This document shows positions 63,082 to 64,000 of a stretch of 64,000 bases of DNA, one piece after another; within the stretch, counting starts at the first letter, position 1; each line of letters starts with the position of its first letter. The position numbers were made by a program, and so were the translations under genes. The notes beneath the pieces were generated by a model. That model was not told the origin of the DNA, searched no databases, and worked only from the letters and a program-made list of their open reading frames with translations. The DNA is from Methylocystis hirsuta (GTDB taxonomy: Bacteria; Pseudomonadota; Alphaproteobacteria; Rhizobiales; Beijerinckiaceae): NCBI RefSeq assembly GCF_003722355.1, contig NZ_QWDD01000001.1, positions 1 to 64,000 of the forward strand, written 5' to 3'.

Positions 63082-63165
63082 ACAATCTTTCGCGCCGCGA
63101 TATGCAGCAAGCTTCCCCGTCTGCATCAATAATTTGGCGTCATCGACGTTGAGAAAGGTCTAGAA

Positions 63166-64000
63166 ATGGTCGTCGCTTTCGCGCCGCAGCCAAACTTCCT
63201 GAGCCGCGAACGCACCGTCGCTGCGCCGACATTCAATCGCTGGCTCGTGCCGCCGGCGGCGCTCGCCATCCATCTCTGCATCGGCATGGCCTATGGCTTT
63301 TCCGTCTTTTGGCTGCCCCTGTCGCGGATCATTGGCGGCGCGCAGCCGAAGGAATGTCCGGAAACGCTCGGGTTTTTCGCGACCCTCGTCGCCACCGACT
63401 GCGACTGGAAGGTCAGCTGGCTGGGGTGGACCTTCACGCTCTTCTTCGTCCTGCTCGGCTCCTCGGCGGCGGTCTTCGGCCATTGGCTGGAGACGGCGGG
63501 ACCGCGCAAGGCTGGCCTTGCCGCCGCCTGCTGCTGGTGTGGCGGCCTCCTGATCTCGGCGCTTGGCGTCTATCTCCATCAGATCTGGATGTTGTGGATC
63601 GGCTCCGGCGTCATCGGCGGCATTGGTCTCGGGCTTGGATATATTTCGCCGGTCTCGACGCTGATCAAATGGTTTCCCGACCGGCGTGGCTTGGCGACGG
63701 GTCTCGCGATCATGGGATTTGGCGGCGGCGCGATGATCGGCGCGCCCCTCGCCGACCGGCTGATGAGCTTCTACGCCACGCCGGCTTCGCCGGGCGTCTG
63801 GCAGACCTTCGTGACGCTCGCGGCGATCTATTTCGCCTTCATGGTCGCCGGCGCGCTCAGCTACCGGGTGCCGCCCGAAGGCTGGGCGCCGGAAGGATTC
63901 ACGCCGCCCGCGGCGGCCAAGAACGCCATGGTGACGCATCGTCATGTGCATCTCGACATCGCATGGAAGACGCCGCAATTCTGGCTGCTGTGGGCCGTGC
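63166..64000 (+). CDS. MFS transporter of the oxalate/formate antiporter-like family, partial (C-terminus off the window edge)
   Basis: At least 278 residues. Helices: LAIHLCIGMAYGFSVFWLPL, WTFTLFFVLLGSSAAVFGHW, GLAAACCWCGGLLISALGVY, WIGSGVIGGIGLGLGYISPV, with the OFA-type STLIKWFPDRRGLATGLAIM and GFGGGAMIGAPLADRLM. An insertion with cysteines (GGAQPKECPETLGFF...DCDW) lies after helix 1. Probable carboxylate or formate transport; not proven. The ORF is still open at 64000. Confidence 0.9.
   Translation, partial: MVVAFAPQPNFLSRERTVAAPTFNRWLVPPAALAIHLCIGMAYGFSVFWLPLSRIIGGAQPKECPETLGFFATLVATDCDWKVSWLGWTFTLFFVLLGSSAAVFGHWLETAGPRKAGLAAACCWCGGLLISALGVYLHQIWMLWIGSGVIGGIGLGLGYISPVSTLIKWFPDRRGLATGLAIMGFGGGAMIGAPLADRLMSFYATPASPGVWQTFVTLAAIYFAFMVAGALSYRVPPEGWAPEGFTPPAAAKNAMVTHRHVHLDIAWKTPQFWLLWAV

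Overview
The window reads as a chromosomal piece of a GC-rich alphaproteobacterium, most likely a Hyphomicrobiales methylotroph or methanotroph of the Methylocystaceae/Beijerinckiaceae type. This placement is inference. It rests on a complete general stress response locus (PhyR, NepR, EcfG and an HWE-type kinase), a tRNA-His with the alphaproteobacterial G1:U72/A73 acceptor, and three ethylmalonyl-CoA pathway genes (mcd, ccr, ecm), which serine-cycle methylotrophs use to regenerate glyoxylate. No methane or methanol oxidation gene lies in the window.

Layout. 1-8.4 kb is housekeeping: a MoeB/ThiF-type adenylyltransferase (cut by the edge), a glycosyltransferase coupled to an LpxH-like phosphoesterase, an XRE-cupin regulator, a bfd-bfr iron-storage operon behind three direct repeats, glpK, mutY with an overlapping Imm74-like gene, and a DUF721/DciA-like gene. 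At 8.4-11 kb, next to tRNA-His, lies an AT-richer accessory stretch with three tightly packed unknown genes, the last a probable PD-(D/E)XK nuclease. 11-21 kb holds HdeD, an RNase Z-like hydrolase, a retropepsin-like protease, and an operon encoding a solute-binding protein, a di-haem DUF1111 protein and a TonB receptor. That operon diverges from a YqeB-like molybdenum-hydroxylase accessory gene plus modE; three related palindromes sit between them. 21-29 kb holds small stress/envelope genes, an exported adenosine-deaminase-like protein, and a carbamoyltransferase/DUF5989/SxtJ/SGNH cluster resembling the sxtI-J-K part of saxitoxin loci.

29-34 kb carries the most unusual locus: a six-repeat glycine-zipper protein, an 81-residue stand-alone propeptide-like protein and a cytoplasmic-looking subtilase. 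34-38 kb is the general stress response locus with an apparently bidirectional EcfG promoter. 38-48 kb is housekeeping: a CorC-like protein, fused AroK-AroB, NUDIX, ilvC, ilvH and ilvI (with a leader peptide and terminator consistent with attenuation), SDR and GST. 49-62 kb combines mcd, ccr and ecm with a VapBC pair, a second pair whose toxin is frameshifted, a TetR/P450 pair sharing a perfect 24-bp palindrome, and an ABC-2 exporter operon. The window ends inside an MFS transporter preceded by a broken partial copy of itself.

Caveats. Starts are chosen by eye from ribosome-binding sites and family lengths. Three genes look frameshifted at short homopolymers, which could be real decay or sequencing error. 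No database search was possible, so family names rest on recognised motifs.
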